In this document: piece by piece, positions 37,632-47,348 of the stretch
How positions within the stretch are numbered: the first letter of the stretch is position 1
Layout: each line of letters begins with the position of its first letter
Assembly: GCF_036556685.1 (NCBI RefSeq)
Contig: NZ_CP140614.1
Location: forward strand, 1,488,001-1,552,000
Direction of reading: 5' to 3'
From: Sulfurospirillum sp. 1612
GTDB lineage: Bacteria; Campylobacterota; Campylobacteria; Campylobacterales; Sulfurospirillaceae
Length of the DNA stretch: 64,000 nucleotides
The notes under the pieces: generated by a model
Seen by the model: the letters and a program-made list of their open reading frames with translations, nothing else
Database searches by the model: none
What the model was told of the DNA's origin: nothing
Program-made: the position numbers and the translations under genes

Positions 37632-38963
37632 TTATTTAAATATCGACAGCAATACGCCTGCTGCCACAGCAGAACCAATTACTCCGGCAACATTTGGACC
37701 CATAGCATGCATTAAAAGCATGTTGGAAGGGTCATCCTTCATACCAACTTTATTGGCAACCCTTGCAGCCATAGGCACGGCACTCACGCCTGCTGCCCCG
37801 ATGAGAGGGTTGACTTTAACCTTTGAGAATCGATTCATAATTTTTGCCATGATAACACCGCCTGCCGTACCGACAGAAAATGCCACAAGACCGATGGCCA
37901 AAATACCCAGAGTATCGGGGATTAAAAACTTTTCGGCCGCCAATTTTGACCCTACGGCCAATCCTAAGAATATCGTCACAATATTAATCAATGAATTTTG
38001 CATCGTATCTGAGAGGCGATCAACCACACCAGAAACTCGTGCAAAATTACCAAATGTCAATGCCCCAATCAATGGTGTTGACTCAGGAAGGATAAAAATT
38101 GAGAGCATCAAAACGGTCAATGGAAAAAGCAATTTTTCTATTTTGCTCACATGTCGCAACTGTTTCATTTTGATTTTTCGCTCTTCAACGGTTGTAAACA
38201 ATCGCATAATCGGAGGTTGAATAATAGGCACTAATGCCATATAAGAATATGCCGCTACGGCAATAGCACCCATTAAATCAGGAGCCAATTTTGAAGCTAC
38301 AAATATAGAAGTCGGACCATCTGCACCACCGATAATGGAGATGGCAGAAGCATCTTTTAATGAAAAACTAAACCATGGAGTATATTGAGAAAGGGCTAAG
38401 GCTCCTACCAAAGAACCAAAGATTCCAAATTGAGCTGCCGCTCCCAATATGGCTGTTTTTGGATTAGCCAATAGCGGACCAAAATCCGTCATTGCCCCCA
38501 CTCCCATAAAAATAATCAAAGGAAACAGCTCATTTTTGATACCGGCTTCAAAGAGAACGCCCAAGAAGCCTTCATGTCCGATAATATTGGCATAAGGGAT
38601 GTTCGCTAACAGCCCGCCAAACGCTATTGGTAATAACAGTAGTGGCTCAAATCCCTTAGCAATAGCCAAATAAAAGAGCAAAAATGTTATCAGTATCATG
38701 ATAATACGTCCCCAACTTTGTGAGAACTTGCTCAAAGGCTCACCCAAGGCATTTTTTGCACCATCAACTGGATTCAAAAATGCATAAATACCTGTCGTCT
38801 TATAAAAGTTGACAAACATTTCTGAAATATTTTTGACTTCATGCTGTGTCACTTGCTCTGTGGTTTTGATATCGCTTTCCATGCTAGATGCATGCAGCGG
38901 TTTTGCACAGAGCGTCATCGCAGCTAATGTCAATAAAACAAAAAGTATGTTTTTCATATCCAT
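37632..38963 (-). CDS. oadB: Na+-translocating oxaloacetate decarboxylase-type beta subunit
   Basis: A 443-residue polytopic membrane protein of the OadB/GcdB/MmdB family, which couples biotin-carboxylate decarboxylation to Na+ export. The functional region [14 protein letters not shown] with its Asp is near residue 200, and the [13 protein letters not shown] segment near 385. It has an N-terminal extension of about 80 residues with a signal-like segment ([18 protein letters not shown]), so the first part may be periplasmic. It is three bases after oadA and part of oadG-oadA-oadB-pckA. Confidence 0.93.
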   Translation of the reverse strand: MDMKNILFVLLTLAAMTLCAKPLHASSMESDIKTTEQVTQHEVKNISEMFVNFYKTTGIYAFLNPVDGAKNALGEPLSKFSQSWGRIIMILITFLLFYLAIAKGFEPLLLLPIAFGGLLANIPYANIIGHEGFLGVLFEAGIKNELFPLIIFMGVGAMTDFGPLLANPKTAILGAAAQFGIFGSLVGALALSQYTPWFSFSLKDASAISIIGGADGPTSIFVASKLAPDLMGAIAVAAYSYMALVPIIQPPIMRLFTTVEERKIKMKQLRHVSKIEKLLFPLTVLMLSIFILPESTPLIGALTFGNFARVSGVVDRLSDTMQNSLINIVTIFLGLAVGSKLAAEKFLIPDTLGILAIGLVAFSVGTAGGVIMAKIMNRFSKVKVNPLIGAAGVSAVPMAARVANKVGMKDDPSNMLLMHAMGPNVAGVIGSAVAAGVLLSIFK

Positions 38964-38966
38964 CCC

Positions 38967-40808
38967 TTATAGAATGACTAGCGTTTGGGCATCTTCTACA
39001 TTATCACCTTGTTTCACCAAAATGGATTTTACGACTCCATCACACGGTGATACCACTTCAATTTCCATTTTCATCGCTTCTAATACAATAAGTACGTCAT
39101 CTTTTTTGACTTGTTGTCCTTCGCTAACAACGATTTTAAATACAGAACCTGGAAGACTTGATTTGACTTCCACACCATCGCTACTTGCGGCAGGTTGTGT
39201 TGGTTGTGTTGGTTGTGTTGGTTGTGTAGGCTGTGCAGGTTGTGTAGGCGCAGCTGCTGGTGTCGCAGGAGAAACGGATTTGACTTCAATATTCGCATCG
39301 AGTCCTTCACTGACTTGAACGTTATATTTTTGACCATTGACTACGACTGTATAATCACCATTTGATTTTGCCACTGTTACTTTCTCCTCTTTTTTTGTTC
39401 TGTCTATTTTTCTTACATTAACTTTTGCTTCTCCCTTGAGATAAGCAATCCCTTTTTCTTTACAAGAAGCCGCTATAAAGATATTTTCGTCATTGATAAC
39501 AATGCCTTCTTTTTCCAAAATATTCTTCACGTAGGCCATTGATTTTGTTTCATCTTGATCTGCAATATCCACAGCATTTTCTGTTGTCGGCTCGAGTTTC
39601 AATTGCTCTTGTGCAAGTTGAATGACCTCAGCATCTGGTTCTGATGGAGTATGTCCAAAATACCCTAATACCATCTTGCCATAGCCCTCTGCAATCTTTT
39701 TCCATGGCCCAAACATGACATTGTTAAATGCTTGTTGGAAATAAAATTGAGAAACCGGTGTCACGCTGGTGCCATAACCCCCCTTTTCTACCACTTCTCG
39801 CATCGCTTTAATAACTTCTGGAAATTTGTGTAAGATATTGTTATCTCGCATCATTTGAGTATTGGCTGTCAATGCGCCTCCTGGCATCGGAGAAAACGGT
39901 ATCAATGGAGAGACTTGTGTCGCTTCTGGAGGCATAAAATAATCTTTCAAACACTCTTTTAATGTCTCTTCATAACTGAGGATTTTTTCAAGTTCCAAGC
40001 CACCAAGATCATAATCCATCCCTTTTGTCGCATGCAACATAGTGAGGATATCTGGTTGACTCGTACCACCACTGACGGGACTTGCAGCCATATCGATACC
40101 ATCAACTCCCGCTTCAAGAGCTGCTAAATAACATGCCACACTCACGCCGGCAGTTTCATGTGTATGCAAACGCACATGAGTGCCCTCAGGGAGAAGTTTT
40201 TTGGCCATTTTAATCGTTTCGTAGACTTTGTTAGGGCTTGAAGTACCGCTGGCATCTTTAAAACAGATGCTATCATAAGCAATGCCCGTATCTAGTATTT
40301 TTCGTAGTGTTTTTTCATAAAAAGCCACATCATGAGCCCCAACACATCCAGGAGGTAAATCCATCATTGTGACGACGGCTTCGTGCTTGAGTCCGTGATG
40401 AGTGATGCGCTCACCACTGTATTTTAAATTCTCAACATCATTCAGTGCATCAAAATTTCGAATCGTTGTCGTGCCATGCTTTTTGAACATTTTCGCATGC
40501 AAGTCAATCAAATCTCTGCTGCCGGTATCAAGCATTACGGTATTAACACCACGTGCTAGGGTTTGTAGATTCGCATCCGGCCCTGCGACAGAACGAAAGC
40601 GGTCCATCATCTCAAAGGCATTTTCATTGAGATAAAAAAAGAGACTTTGAAATCGCGCGCCTCCTCCAAATTCAAAATGAGTAATTCCTGCCTCTCTGGC
40701 AGCTGCAACTGCCGGCATGAAATCATCCATTAAAACTCGTCCACCAAAAACAGACTGAAATCCATCTCTGAATGTCGTGTCCATTATATCAATATATTTT
40801 TTTGCCAT
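38967..40808 (-). CDS. oadA: oxaloacetate decarboxylase / pyruvate carboxylase alpha subunit with biotin domain
   Basis: A 613-residue carboxyltransferase. The metal-binding TIM barrel begins DTTFRDGFQS near residue 10. The catalytic Lys is in CFKDASG near 180, the metal-binding HTHETAG near 211, and a conserved carboxylase domain lies at about 310-470. A linker of Pro-Thr-Gln repeats (about 507-530) leads to the biotinyl domain with Lys in EAMKMEIE near 580. It pairs with OadB and OadG here to make the Na+ pump. The same family is the B subunit of pyruvate carboxylase, so the direction of use in the cell is open. Confidence 0.93.
   Translation of the reverse strand: MAKKYIDIMDTTFRDGFQSVFGGRVLMDDFMPAVAAAREAGITHFEFGGGARFQSLFFYLNENAFEMMDRFRSVAGPDANLQTLARGVNTVMLDTGSRDLIDLHAKMFKKHGTTTIRNFDALNDVENLKYSGERITHHGLKHEAVVTMMDLPPGCVGAHDVAFYEKTLRKILDTGIAYDSICFKDASGTSSPNKVYETIKMAKKLLPEGTHVRLHTHETAGVSVACYLAALEAGVDGIDMAASPVSGGTSQPDILTMLHATKGMDYDLGGLELEKILSYEETLKECLKDYFMPPEATQVSPLIPFSPMPGGALTANTQMMRDNNILHKFPEVIKAMREVVEKGGYGTSVTPVSQFYFQQAFNNVMFGPWKKIAEGYGKMVLGYFGHTPSEPDAEVIQLAQEQLKLEPTTENAVDIADQDETKSMAYVKNILEKEGIVINDENIFIAASCKEKGIAYLKGEAKVNVRKIDRTKKEEKVTVAKSNGDYTVVVNGQKYNVQVSEGLDANIEVKSVSPATPAAAPTQPAQPTQPTQPTQPTQPAASSDGVEVKSSLPGSVFKIVVSEGQQVKKDDVLIVLEAMKMEIEVVSPCDGVVKSILVKQGDNVEDAQTLVIL
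39191..39249. repeat. 9-bp tandem repeat coding Pro-Thr-Gln linker
   Basis: About six copies of a 9-base unit (GGTTGTGTT and variants) in oadA, coding Pro-Thr-Gln units (some Pro-Ala-Gln). It is in frame, so slippage changes only linker length before the biotin domain. This is a flexible swinging-arm linker. Confidence 0.8.
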
Positions 40809-40821
40809 TTTGTCCTACTCT

Positions 40822-41079
40822 TTATCCATTTTGATTTTTGTGATGTTGTATCGCTGCGGTGATAGCCGCTACAAGTGCCAAGTCATTATCAGAAGATACG
40901 ATCTGTGGCTTAATCGGTGCAGGTTGTGGAGTTGGGGAATTTGCCTTGTTCGGAAAAAACTTTGTGACAAGTTTATGTTCGATACGTAGCACTAAAATCA
41001 TCAAGGCTAAAAATAGATAGACTGTTACCATCCCTAAAACCATAAATTTTAAACCGTCAATGATTATATTCTGGTCCAT
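40822..41079 (-). CDS. oadG: oxaloacetate decarboxylase gamma subunit
   Basis: An 85-residue protein with one N-terminal membrane segment (about 8-30, KFMVLGMVTVYLFLALMIL) and a Pro-rich then helical cytoplasmic tail. This is the OadG pattern: it holds alpha and beta together and binds Zn. The Lys/His end (AAIQHHKNQNG) could carry the Zn ligands. First gene of the oadGAB-pckA unit, 13 bases before oadA. A good AGGAGG precedes the ATG. Confidence 0.85.
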   Translation of the reverse strand: MDQNIIIDGLKFMVLGMVTVYLFLALMILVLRIEHKLVTKFFPNKANSPTPQPAPIKPQIVSSDNDLALVAAITAAIQHHKNQNG

Positions 41080-41224
41080 ATAAGCACCTCCTGTTGTAGA
41101 GAATTATTTAAAAGTAAAGTATTCTAACATTTCTTTTATTAAACAAAACATATAAATTAGAGGAGTTTTAATAAAACTTAATAATATAAATACATTTTTA
41201 TAATTAAAGGTTATTATAAGGAAA

Positions 41225-44056
41225 CTATCGTGTACAACGCTCTACTAAATAAAAAATTGATTTATAATCTAAACCACTGTGCTCACTTAATCCAATCTCA
41301 CAAGTTTTACTCGTAGAAAAAGCATAGGTGACATTTTTAGGAATTTCCTCTTTTAAGTGACGTAATGCCGATTGATTCAGTTCAGGAAAGGTAAACCCAC
41401 GATCTCCTGCAAAACCACAGCAACTCACACTTTGAGGGATGATGACATTCGAACTGCACATTTTTGCAAGTGTTTCAAATTTCTTGGTTAAGCCACTCTT
41501 TCTTGTACTACAAGTCGTATGAATCACAATAGGATCAGACACTGCTTTAAATGTTAATCTTGGAGCTAAGAAATCGGTAATAAATTCAACCGTATCATAG
41601 ATGTTTAAACCCTCTGGCTTATGCTGGTCTATGGTCTTACTACAAGGGCTCATATCGCATAAAATCGGATATTTTCCATTCTCACTGGCCTGACGCAATT
41701 GGGCTTCTAATTCATCATACTTATATTTTCCCTCTTCTGTGAAACCTTTAGAACTAAAAGGCATGCCACAGCATAGATTATCAATATTCTCAGGGATAAT
41801 AATCTCATATCCGGCACGCTCCAACAAAAGAGCAACCACCTCACTGATGCTTTTCTCACCCTTTTGTGCATGAGAATTTGACATCGTTCTGTTGATACAA
41901 GAAGAGAAATAAACCACTTTATCGTCCGCATGGGTAATCGTTCTCTTGATGTTGAATTTTTCACCTTTTGGCAAACTCGCACTCCAAAGTGGCATTTTGT
42001 TACCGGTGAGTTTTCTAAAGCCTCCACTGATACTTCGCATGGCATCATCACCAATGATGGAGTTGACCACTTTAACCGCACTTAATGCAAAACGCCCCAA
42101 TCCCAAAACCGTCCCATAATGATGTGCAATACTCCATGCAATTTTATGTTCTAGTGGACGAATCTGTTGGCTTCGTAGCTTTTTTGTAAGATTGCCCGTA
42201 TCAATTCCAATCGGACAAGAAATAGAGCACAATTGACACGTCGCACACGTTTCAATGCCATCATATTGATACAACGCTTCAAACTCTTTCAATGCTGCGA
42301 TTTGTCCGCTTTCTCGCAATTGTGTCATGTAACGATTGGCTACAATTCGCTCTCGAGGGGTCAATGTAATAAAATTAGACGGACATTTTGGCTCACAATA
42401 TCCACATTCAATACACGTATCAATCAAATCGTCTGTTTTGGGCATGGCTTTAAAATTTTTCAAGTGGATGTTCTTGTCATCATTGAGAATCACACCGGGA
42501 TTGATGAGTTTTTTAGGATCAAAAATCTCTTTTATGGCCTGCATCAATTGATACGCATCATCGCCCCACTCTAATGCCACAAAAGGAGCCATATTACGCC
42601 CCGTACCATGCTCGGCTTTGAGACTGCCTTGGTATTTTAGCGCCACCTGATCTGCCACTTCAGCCATAAAGGCTTCATACCGCTTAATCTCAGCTTCATT
42701 ATCAAATGCTTGAGTAAAAACAAAATGGAGATTGCCCTCCAACGCATGTCCGAAAATAATCGCCTCATGATAGCCATATTTTTGAAACATTGCTTGAAGT
42801 TCAAGTGTGGCATCAGCTAGAGATTCAATCGGATAAGCCACATCTTCGATGATAACCGTCGTACCCGCTTCTCTCACCGCACCAACGGCAGGAAATAATC
42901 CCTTTCTAATACTCCAATAGAGTGTATATTCTTCAATGACATCGGTAAATTCTAGCGGACGCTCGGGTTCAATATGTTGTAATTTTTCTAAGATGATTTT
43001 TATATTTTGTTGCAAAATATCAGCATCAGGCGCTCGAGTCTCTACCAAAACCGCTGTTGCTTCATCTCCGAGTGTTTTAAGAAACGCTGGCATCCCTTTT
43101 TTATTTTCTACACTTCTCAATCCTGCGCGGTCCATAATCTCTGCTGCATTCACATGAGAGCGACACTCTGTCTTTAAGACAATAACCGCATCACAGGCAT
43201 CTTTAATATTTTTGAAAATCATCAAGGCGCTGGCTTTATCTTTATATTCAGGCACCGTTTTGTATGTTATCTCTTCAATAAATCCCAATGTCCCCTCACT
43301 CCCTATCATGAGATGGGCAATAATATCGATGGGGTCTTCATAATCAACCAAAGCATTCAACGAATAACCGCAAGTATTTTTGATTTTAAACTTTCGCATA
43401 ATTTTATCATGAAGCTCTTGGTTACTGCGTACTTTAGCATGCAAACTTTTGATGCCTTCAATCATCATGCCATGTGTCGCCATAAAGCTTTCACAACTCT
43501 TAGGGTCTGCTGTATCTAACCGGCTACCATCATGAAAGATAATCTTCATACTATGCAACGTTTTATATGAGTTATCAGCAACGCCACAGCACATACCGCT
43601 GGCATTATTAGCCGCAATTCCGCCAATCATCGCAGCACTAATACTCGCCGGATCGGGTCCGATTTTTTTACCATACGGCAACAAAAAGCTGTTAGCATCT
43701 GCACCGACCACAGAGGGTTGTAATGTTACCAAAGTATGATCATCACTAATCTTTTTACCACGCCAATCTCGTGATGTCACGACTAAAATGGAATCTGTAA
43801 TTGCCTGTCCTGAGAGACTGGTACCTGCTGCTCTAAACACAATCGGCAAGGAGAGCTCAAAGGAGAGCTTCATAATAAGAGCCACCTCATCGGCATCATT
43901 TGCCCAAATTACGATCTTTGGAACCAGTTTATAAAAAGAAGCATCCGTTCCGTAAACCAGAGTATGAAGGGGGTCTGTAAATATTCTCGAAACAGGTATG
44001 TCCTGACGTAATTGTTTATAAAATTTTAGGTAAGATCCATCCAATGCTAACATCAA
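41225..44056 (-). CDS. FAD and Fe-S D-lactate/glycolate dehydrogenase (GlcD-GlcF fusion)
   Basis: A 943-residue respiratory dehydrogenase that fuses a FAD_binding_4 domain (about 35-215), an FAD-oxidase C-terminal domain (about 240-490), two [4Fe-4S] motifs (CIECGYCEPKCP near 535 and CATCQLCSISCP near 590), and two CCG cysteine-rich domains (CCGMPFSS near 770, CCGFAGDRG near 890). All cluster Cys are present. This is the architecture of the Dld of Campylobacter (Cj1585c, a D-lactate dehydrogenase) and of GlcD-GlcF. Electrons go to quinone at the membrane. Lactate is inferred because a TakP-like TRAP operon lies next to it. Confidence 0.88.
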   Translation of the reverse strand: MMLALDGSYLKFYKQLRQDIPVSRIFTDPLHTLVYGTDASFYKLVPKIVIWANDADEVALIMKLSFELSLPIVFRAAGTSLSGQAITDSILVVTSRDWRGKKISDDHTLVTLQPSVVGADANSFLLPYGKKIGPDPASISAAMIGGIAANNASGMCCGVADNSYKTLHSMKIIFHDGSRLDTADPKSCESFMATHGMMIEGIKSLHAKVRSNQELHDKIMRKFKIKNTCGYSLNALVDYEDPIDIIAHLMIGSEGTLGFIEEITYKTVPEYKDKASALMIFKNIKDACDAVIVLKTECRSHVNAAEIMDRAGLRSVENKKGMPAFLKTLGDEATAVLVETRAPDADILQQNIKIILEKLQHIEPERPLEFTDVIEEYTLYWSIRKGLFPAVGAVREAGTTVIIEDVAYPIESLADATLELQAMFQKYGYHEAIIFGHALEGNLHFVFTQAFDNEAEIKRYEAFMAEVADQVALKYQGSLKAEHGTGRNMAPFVALEWGDDAYQLMQAIKEIFDPKKLINPGVILNDDKNIHLKNFKAMPKTDDLIDTCIECGYCEPKCPSNFITLTPRERIVANRYMTQLRESGQIAALKEFEALYQYDGIETCATCQLCSISCPIGIDTGNLTKKLRSQQIRPLEHKIAWSIAHHYGTVLGLGRFALSAVKVVNSIIGDDAMRSISGGFRKLTGNKMPLWSASLPKGEKFNIKRTITHADDKVVYFSSCINRTMSNSHAQKGEKSISEVVALLLERAGYEIIIPENIDNLCCGMPFSSKGFTEEGKYKYDELEAQLRQASENGKYPILCDMSPCSKTIDQHKPEGLNIYDTVEFITDFLAPRLTFKAVSDPIVIHTTCSTRKSGLTKKFETLAKMCSSNVIIPQSVSCCGFAGDRGFTFPELNQSALRHLKEEIPKNVTYAFSTSKTCEIGLSEHSGLDYKSIFYLVERCTR

Positions 44057-44120
44057 TATTCCTTTTAAAAGACATAAACGTATTTTAGCACGTTAAAATG
44101 AAAAAGAGATGAGATAAAGT

Positions 44121-44153
44121 GGTCATGCCAAGTATCGTGACACTGGCATGACC
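44121..44153. terminator. hairpin after dctM
   Basis: A 10-bp perfect stem (44121-44130 with 44144-44153) and 13-base loop, past the dctM stop. The minus strand after it is moderately T-rich (ACTTTATCTC). It ends the TRAP operon before the dehydrogenase gene, which therefore needs its own promoter or readthrough. Confidence 0.65.
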
Positions 44154-44166
44154 GTCTGAAGTATTA

Positions 44167-45522
44167 TTATTTAATAAAAGGTGAGATACCAAACCAACCT
44201 GGCTCGATAATCAATATCGCTAAAATCGCAATTTGAATCGCAATAAAAGGAATCACCCCTTTATAGATATCAACCGTACGAATCGAATCGGGTGCAACAC
44301 CCCGCAGATAAAAAAGACTAAAACCAAATGGCGGCGTCAAAAAGGAAGTTTGTAAGTTCATCGCAATCAAAATCGCATACCAAACCGGATTGATTCCCAA
44401 ATGCAAGGCAATCGGTACCAAAATAGGTACAATGATATAAGAGATTTCAACAAAATCAATGAAAAATCCCAAGAACATAATCGCGACCATTGAAGTAATC
44501 AAAAATCCCCATTCATTTCCCGGTAGATTTGTCATGATTTCTTCAACTATCGTATCCCCGCCTGAATAGGTAAAGACCATTGAAAATGCTGTCGCTCCGA
44601 TCAAAATCGCAAAAACCATCGCCGTCACTTTTGCGGTCTCCAATGCAGCCTCTTTAATCATTGAAATAGAAAAAGTTCGATAAATAACCGCCAATAACGC
44701 CGCACCGACAGAGCCGACCGCTGCGGATTCAGTAGGTGTCGCAACACCAGCAAAGATTGACCCTAAAACTAAGACAACCAGAACAAGTGGAGGAATAATC
44801 GCTTTAAAAGCATTAAAGACTTGTCTTGATTTTGTTCCTCTTGCCCCTTCAATAATCACAGGAGGTGCTGTATCTTTTTTGACAATAGAGATAATCACGA
44901 TATAGAGGATATAAACCGCAACCAAAGAAAGACCTGGCCAAATTGCAGCTTGAAACAAGTCTCCAACGGGCACTTGAAAAACATCACCCAAGATAATCAA
45001 AACGATTGAAGGGGGAATGATTTGTCCGAGTGTCCCTGAGGCGCAAATAACACCAGTAGCCAGTTTTTTGTCATAATTGTATTTGAGCATCACCGGCAAG
45101 GAGATAACCCCCATCGCAACAACACTCGCACCAACAACGCCCGTAGAAGCCGCAAGCAGTGCCCCCACCAAAACCGTACTGATGGCGACACCACCACGCA
45201 CTTCTCCAAACAAAAAGCCCATCGACTCTAAAAGTCGCTCTGCTAGTTTTGTTTTTTGTAAGATAATCCCCATCAAAATAAACAGTGGTACGGCCATCAA
45301 AATCGTATTTTGCATGATGGCATAGATACGAAAAGGCATAAAACCAAACATATCAACCCCATAGCTCATAAAGCCTTCCCAAATCGGCCCTCCATCTTGG
45401 ATCGCTTGAACCAGACCATAAGCCAAACCAAAAACCACCGAAACCGCTCCGAAAGTAAAAGCGACCGGAAATCCTATCAGCAGCATTACCAGTGCTGCAA
45501 AAAACATTATAATACCGACCAT
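44167..45522 (-). CDS. dctM: TRAP transporter large membrane subunit
   Basis: A 451-residue DctM-family permease with about twelve hydrophobic segments, of the elevator type, Na+-driven. The conserved region near residues 140-170 (GVICASGTLGQIIPPSIVLIILGD) and the LTPPFGFSLFYLRGVAP segment near 400 are family signatures. It overlaps dctQ by one base, and both probably act with the TakP-like binding protein. Confidence 0.93.
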   Translation of the reverse strand: MVGIIMFFAALVMLLIGFPVAFTFGAVSVVFGLAYGLVQAIQDGGPIWEGFMSYGVDMFGFMPFRIYAIMQNTILMAVPLFILMGIILQKTKLAERLLESMGFLFGEVRGGVAISTVLVGALLAASTGVVGASVVAMGVISLPVMLKYNYDKKLATGVICASGTLGQIIPPSIVLIILGDVFQVPVGDLFQAAIWPGLSLVAVYILYIVIISIVKKDTAPPVIIEGARGTKSRQVFNAFKAIIPPLVLVVLVLGSIFAGVATPTESAAVGSVGAALLAVIYRTFSISMIKEAALETAKVTAMVFAILIGATAFSMVFTYSGGDTIVEEIMTNLPGNEWGFLITSMVAIMFLGFFIDFVEISYIIVPILVPIALHLGINPVWYAILIAMNLQTSFLTPPFGFSLFYLRGVAPDSIRTVDIYKGVIPFIAIQIAILAILIIEPGWFGISPFIK

Positions 45523-46055
45523 TATTGTTCTCCTACTTCGCTACTATCTTGTTCGTTGGCTTTTTTATATAAAAGTAAATTTTTGATAAAGTACCCAAAA
45601 TCGAAAAAGATTAATAACCAAAATGAGGCGGGAATCAAGGCTTTGATAATCCAACGATGTGTTAATCCACCAGGGTCCATACTAATCTCATGAGAGGAAT
45701 AAGACGCCATTACAAAATCTACGGAGTTAAAAGCAACCAAAAGGGCAATCGGTAAAACAAATACGATCGATCCCATCATGTTAATCATCGCTTTTTTCTT
45801 GATACTCCAGCGATCATACAACACATCAACCCGAACATGCGCTTCTTCCATCAAAGAGTATGACATCCCCAATAAGATGATGACTGAAAACTGGTGCCAC
45901 TCCAATTCTTGTAACGCGATTGACCCGCTATTAAATACATATCGCATCACCACATCATAAAAAACATTTAATGTCATGGTAATCATAAAAATAAAGAGCA
46001 CATAGCCCAAATATTTTGTCATGACACTATAAAACCTGTCAATTTTATGTAACAT
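45522..46055 (-). CDS. dctQ: TRAP transporter small membrane subunit
   Basis: A 177-residue DctQ protein with four hydrophobic segments (about 12-32, 52-72, 90-110, 135-158). The ELEWHQF segment near 45 is typical of the mannitol/chloroaromatic subgroup. It separates from dctP by 96 bases containing two hairpins, and its stop touches the dctM start. Confidence 0.88.
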   Translation of the reverse strand: MLHKIDRFYSVMTKYLGYVLFIFMITMTLNVFYDVVMRYVFNSGSIALQELEWHQFSVIILLGMSYSLMEEAHVRVDVLYDRWSIKKKAMINMMGSIVFVLPIALLVAFNSVDFVMASYSSHEISMDPGGLTHRWIIKALIPASFWLLIFFDFGYFIKNLLLYKKANEQDSSEVGEQ

Positions 46056-46083
46056 TTAATTCCTTGTTTGATTTTTAAATTTC

Positions 46084-46145
46084 ATAGGATTTGATAACAC
46101 TATTTATAAAATCCTATAAAGATTAGCCGCCCCAAAAGGCGGCTA
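46084..46145. promoter_or_regulatory. double hairpin between dctP and dctQ
   Basis: Two stems lie in the gap: TAGCCGCC/GGCGGCTA (46124-46131 with 46138-46145), closest to dctP, and ATAGGATTT/AAATCCTAT (46084-46092 with 46109-46117). A GC-rich stem just after the binding-protein stop fits a partial terminator or mRNA-stabilising stem that lets dctP be made in excess of the permease. Confidence 0.6.
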
Positions 46146-46151
46146 TATAGT

Positions 46152-47216
46152 CTATTCGAATGTAGATTTCAAATATAGATAATCTGAAATTTTTGTCCAA
46201 GCACGTGCTTTTTTCATATAAGCATCTTGGGAATCAATGATCTTAGCGAACATTGGGTCTTTGGCTTTGTATTTTGCTAACAATTCATCATTAGTTTTTC
46301 TCAAAGCGTCCATAACAGATTTTGGAAATGTTTTTACTTTGATATTTGGATATTCTGTTTTCATTTTAGCCCATGCTCTCGCACTCATGTCATAGTTTTC
46401 TATGTACATATCATACGCTGCAAGTTTCATAGCAACCGTGAGCATTTCTTGGTATTTTTTTGGTAATTTGTCAAATTTCTTTTTATTGACAAGAAATTGC
46501 AACTCAGTAGCTGGCTCATGCCATCCTGTATAGTAGTATGGAGCAATTTTATGAAATCCCATCTTGATATCCATGCCCGGTCCGACCCATTCCAATGCAT
46601 CGATGGTGCCTCGCTCAAGTGATGTATACAATTCACCCGGAGCAATATTAACAACCGTACAACCAAGTGCGGACATAATTTCACCTGCGAAACCTGGAAT
46701 TCTCATTTTGAGACCTTTTAAATCAGCAGGAGATTTGATCTCTTTTCTAAACCAACCACCCATTTGAGCGCCGGTATTTCCACCAGGAAATGAGTAAACG
46801 CCATGTTTTGCGTATACTTCTTGCATTAATTTCATACCACCACCGTGATAAAACCACGCGTATTGTTCTGGAGTTGTCATACCAAATGGCATCGTTGTAA
46901 GCGGTAGGGTATCAAGGTCTTTGCCTTTCCAATAATATGAAGCAGAATGTGCCATATCATACTGACCAAGCTTAACCATATCTAAAACGCCAAAAGGTGA
47001 TTTGTGTTTGTTAGAAGCATCAATTCGGATAGTAAATTTACCTCCACTTAGCTCTTTTACAATTCTAGCCACTTCTGCGGGAGCATTGACAAATGGTTTC
47101 AGTGTCGGTCCCCATGTCATCGCGAGTTTCCAATGTACTACTTTATCAGCAGCGCTTGCGCTGACAGTTAACGCAGCCGCTAAGCCTAAAGTTCCAAGAA
47201 CTTTTTTTATTCTCAT
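46152..47216 (-). CDS. dctP: TRAP periplasmic solute-binding protein, TakP-like
   Basis: A 354-residue periplasmic protein with an Ala-X-Ala signal peptide (SASAADK). The body resembles TakP and the Thermus lactate-binding TRAP protein, which bind 2-oxo acids or Ca-lactate: the EWVGPGMDIKMGFHKIAPYYYTGWHEP segment near 215-240 has the Glu-Trp and Tyr/Trp residues of that pocket, and an Arg in KMRIPGFAG near 178 would hold the carboxylate. It is the first gene of dctPQM and follows the response-regulator gene by 132 bases that hold a direct repeat. Ligand is inferred, not shown. Confidence 0.85.
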   Translation of the reverse strand: MRIKKVLGTLGLAAALTVSASAADKVVHWKLAMTWGPTLKPFVNAPAEVARIVKELSGGKFTIRIDASNKHKSPFGVLDMVKLGQYDMAHSASYYWKGKDLDTLPLTTMPFGMTTPEQYAWFYHGGGMKLMQEVYAKHGVYSFPGGNTGAQMGGWFRKEIKSPADLKGLKMRIPGFAGEIMSALGCTVVNIAPGELYTSLERGTIDALEWVGPGMDIKMGFHKIAPYYYTGWHEPATELQFLVNKKKFDKLPKKYQEMLTVAMKLAAYDMYIENYDMSARAWAKMKTEYPNIKVKTFPKSVMDALRKTNDELLAKYKAKDPMFAKIIDSQDAYMKKARAWTKISDYLYLKSTFE

Positions 47217-47287
47217 GCTGTCTCCTTAAATATAATTTTTTGTAACCCTGCATCACTTGCAAATACACAAAAAGTCTATCCATGCGA

Positions 47288-47305
47288 TATGACAAGTGTA
47301 TGACA
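47288..47305. promoter_or_regulatory. candidate response-regulator site upstream of dctP
   Basis: TATGACA occurs at 47288-47294 and again at 47299-47305, an 11-bp direct repeat one helical turn apart. It lies 72-89 bases before the dctP ATG on the minus strand. OmpR-family regulators bind such tandem sites, and the adjacent gene encodes one. Confidence 0.5.
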
Positions 47306-47348
47306 TTTTATATTATGGGGACTTAATTGGAGATTTATTCCTAGATTG

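Noticed and set aside
39191-39249. CRISPR array or minisatellite from the 9-base repeats
   Set aside because: The units are contiguous with no spacers and code in frame for a Pro-Thr-Gln linker in oadA.
47216-47348. Sigma-54 promoter for dctP
   Set aside because: A TTGCA occurs, but no GG lies at the needed distance upstream.
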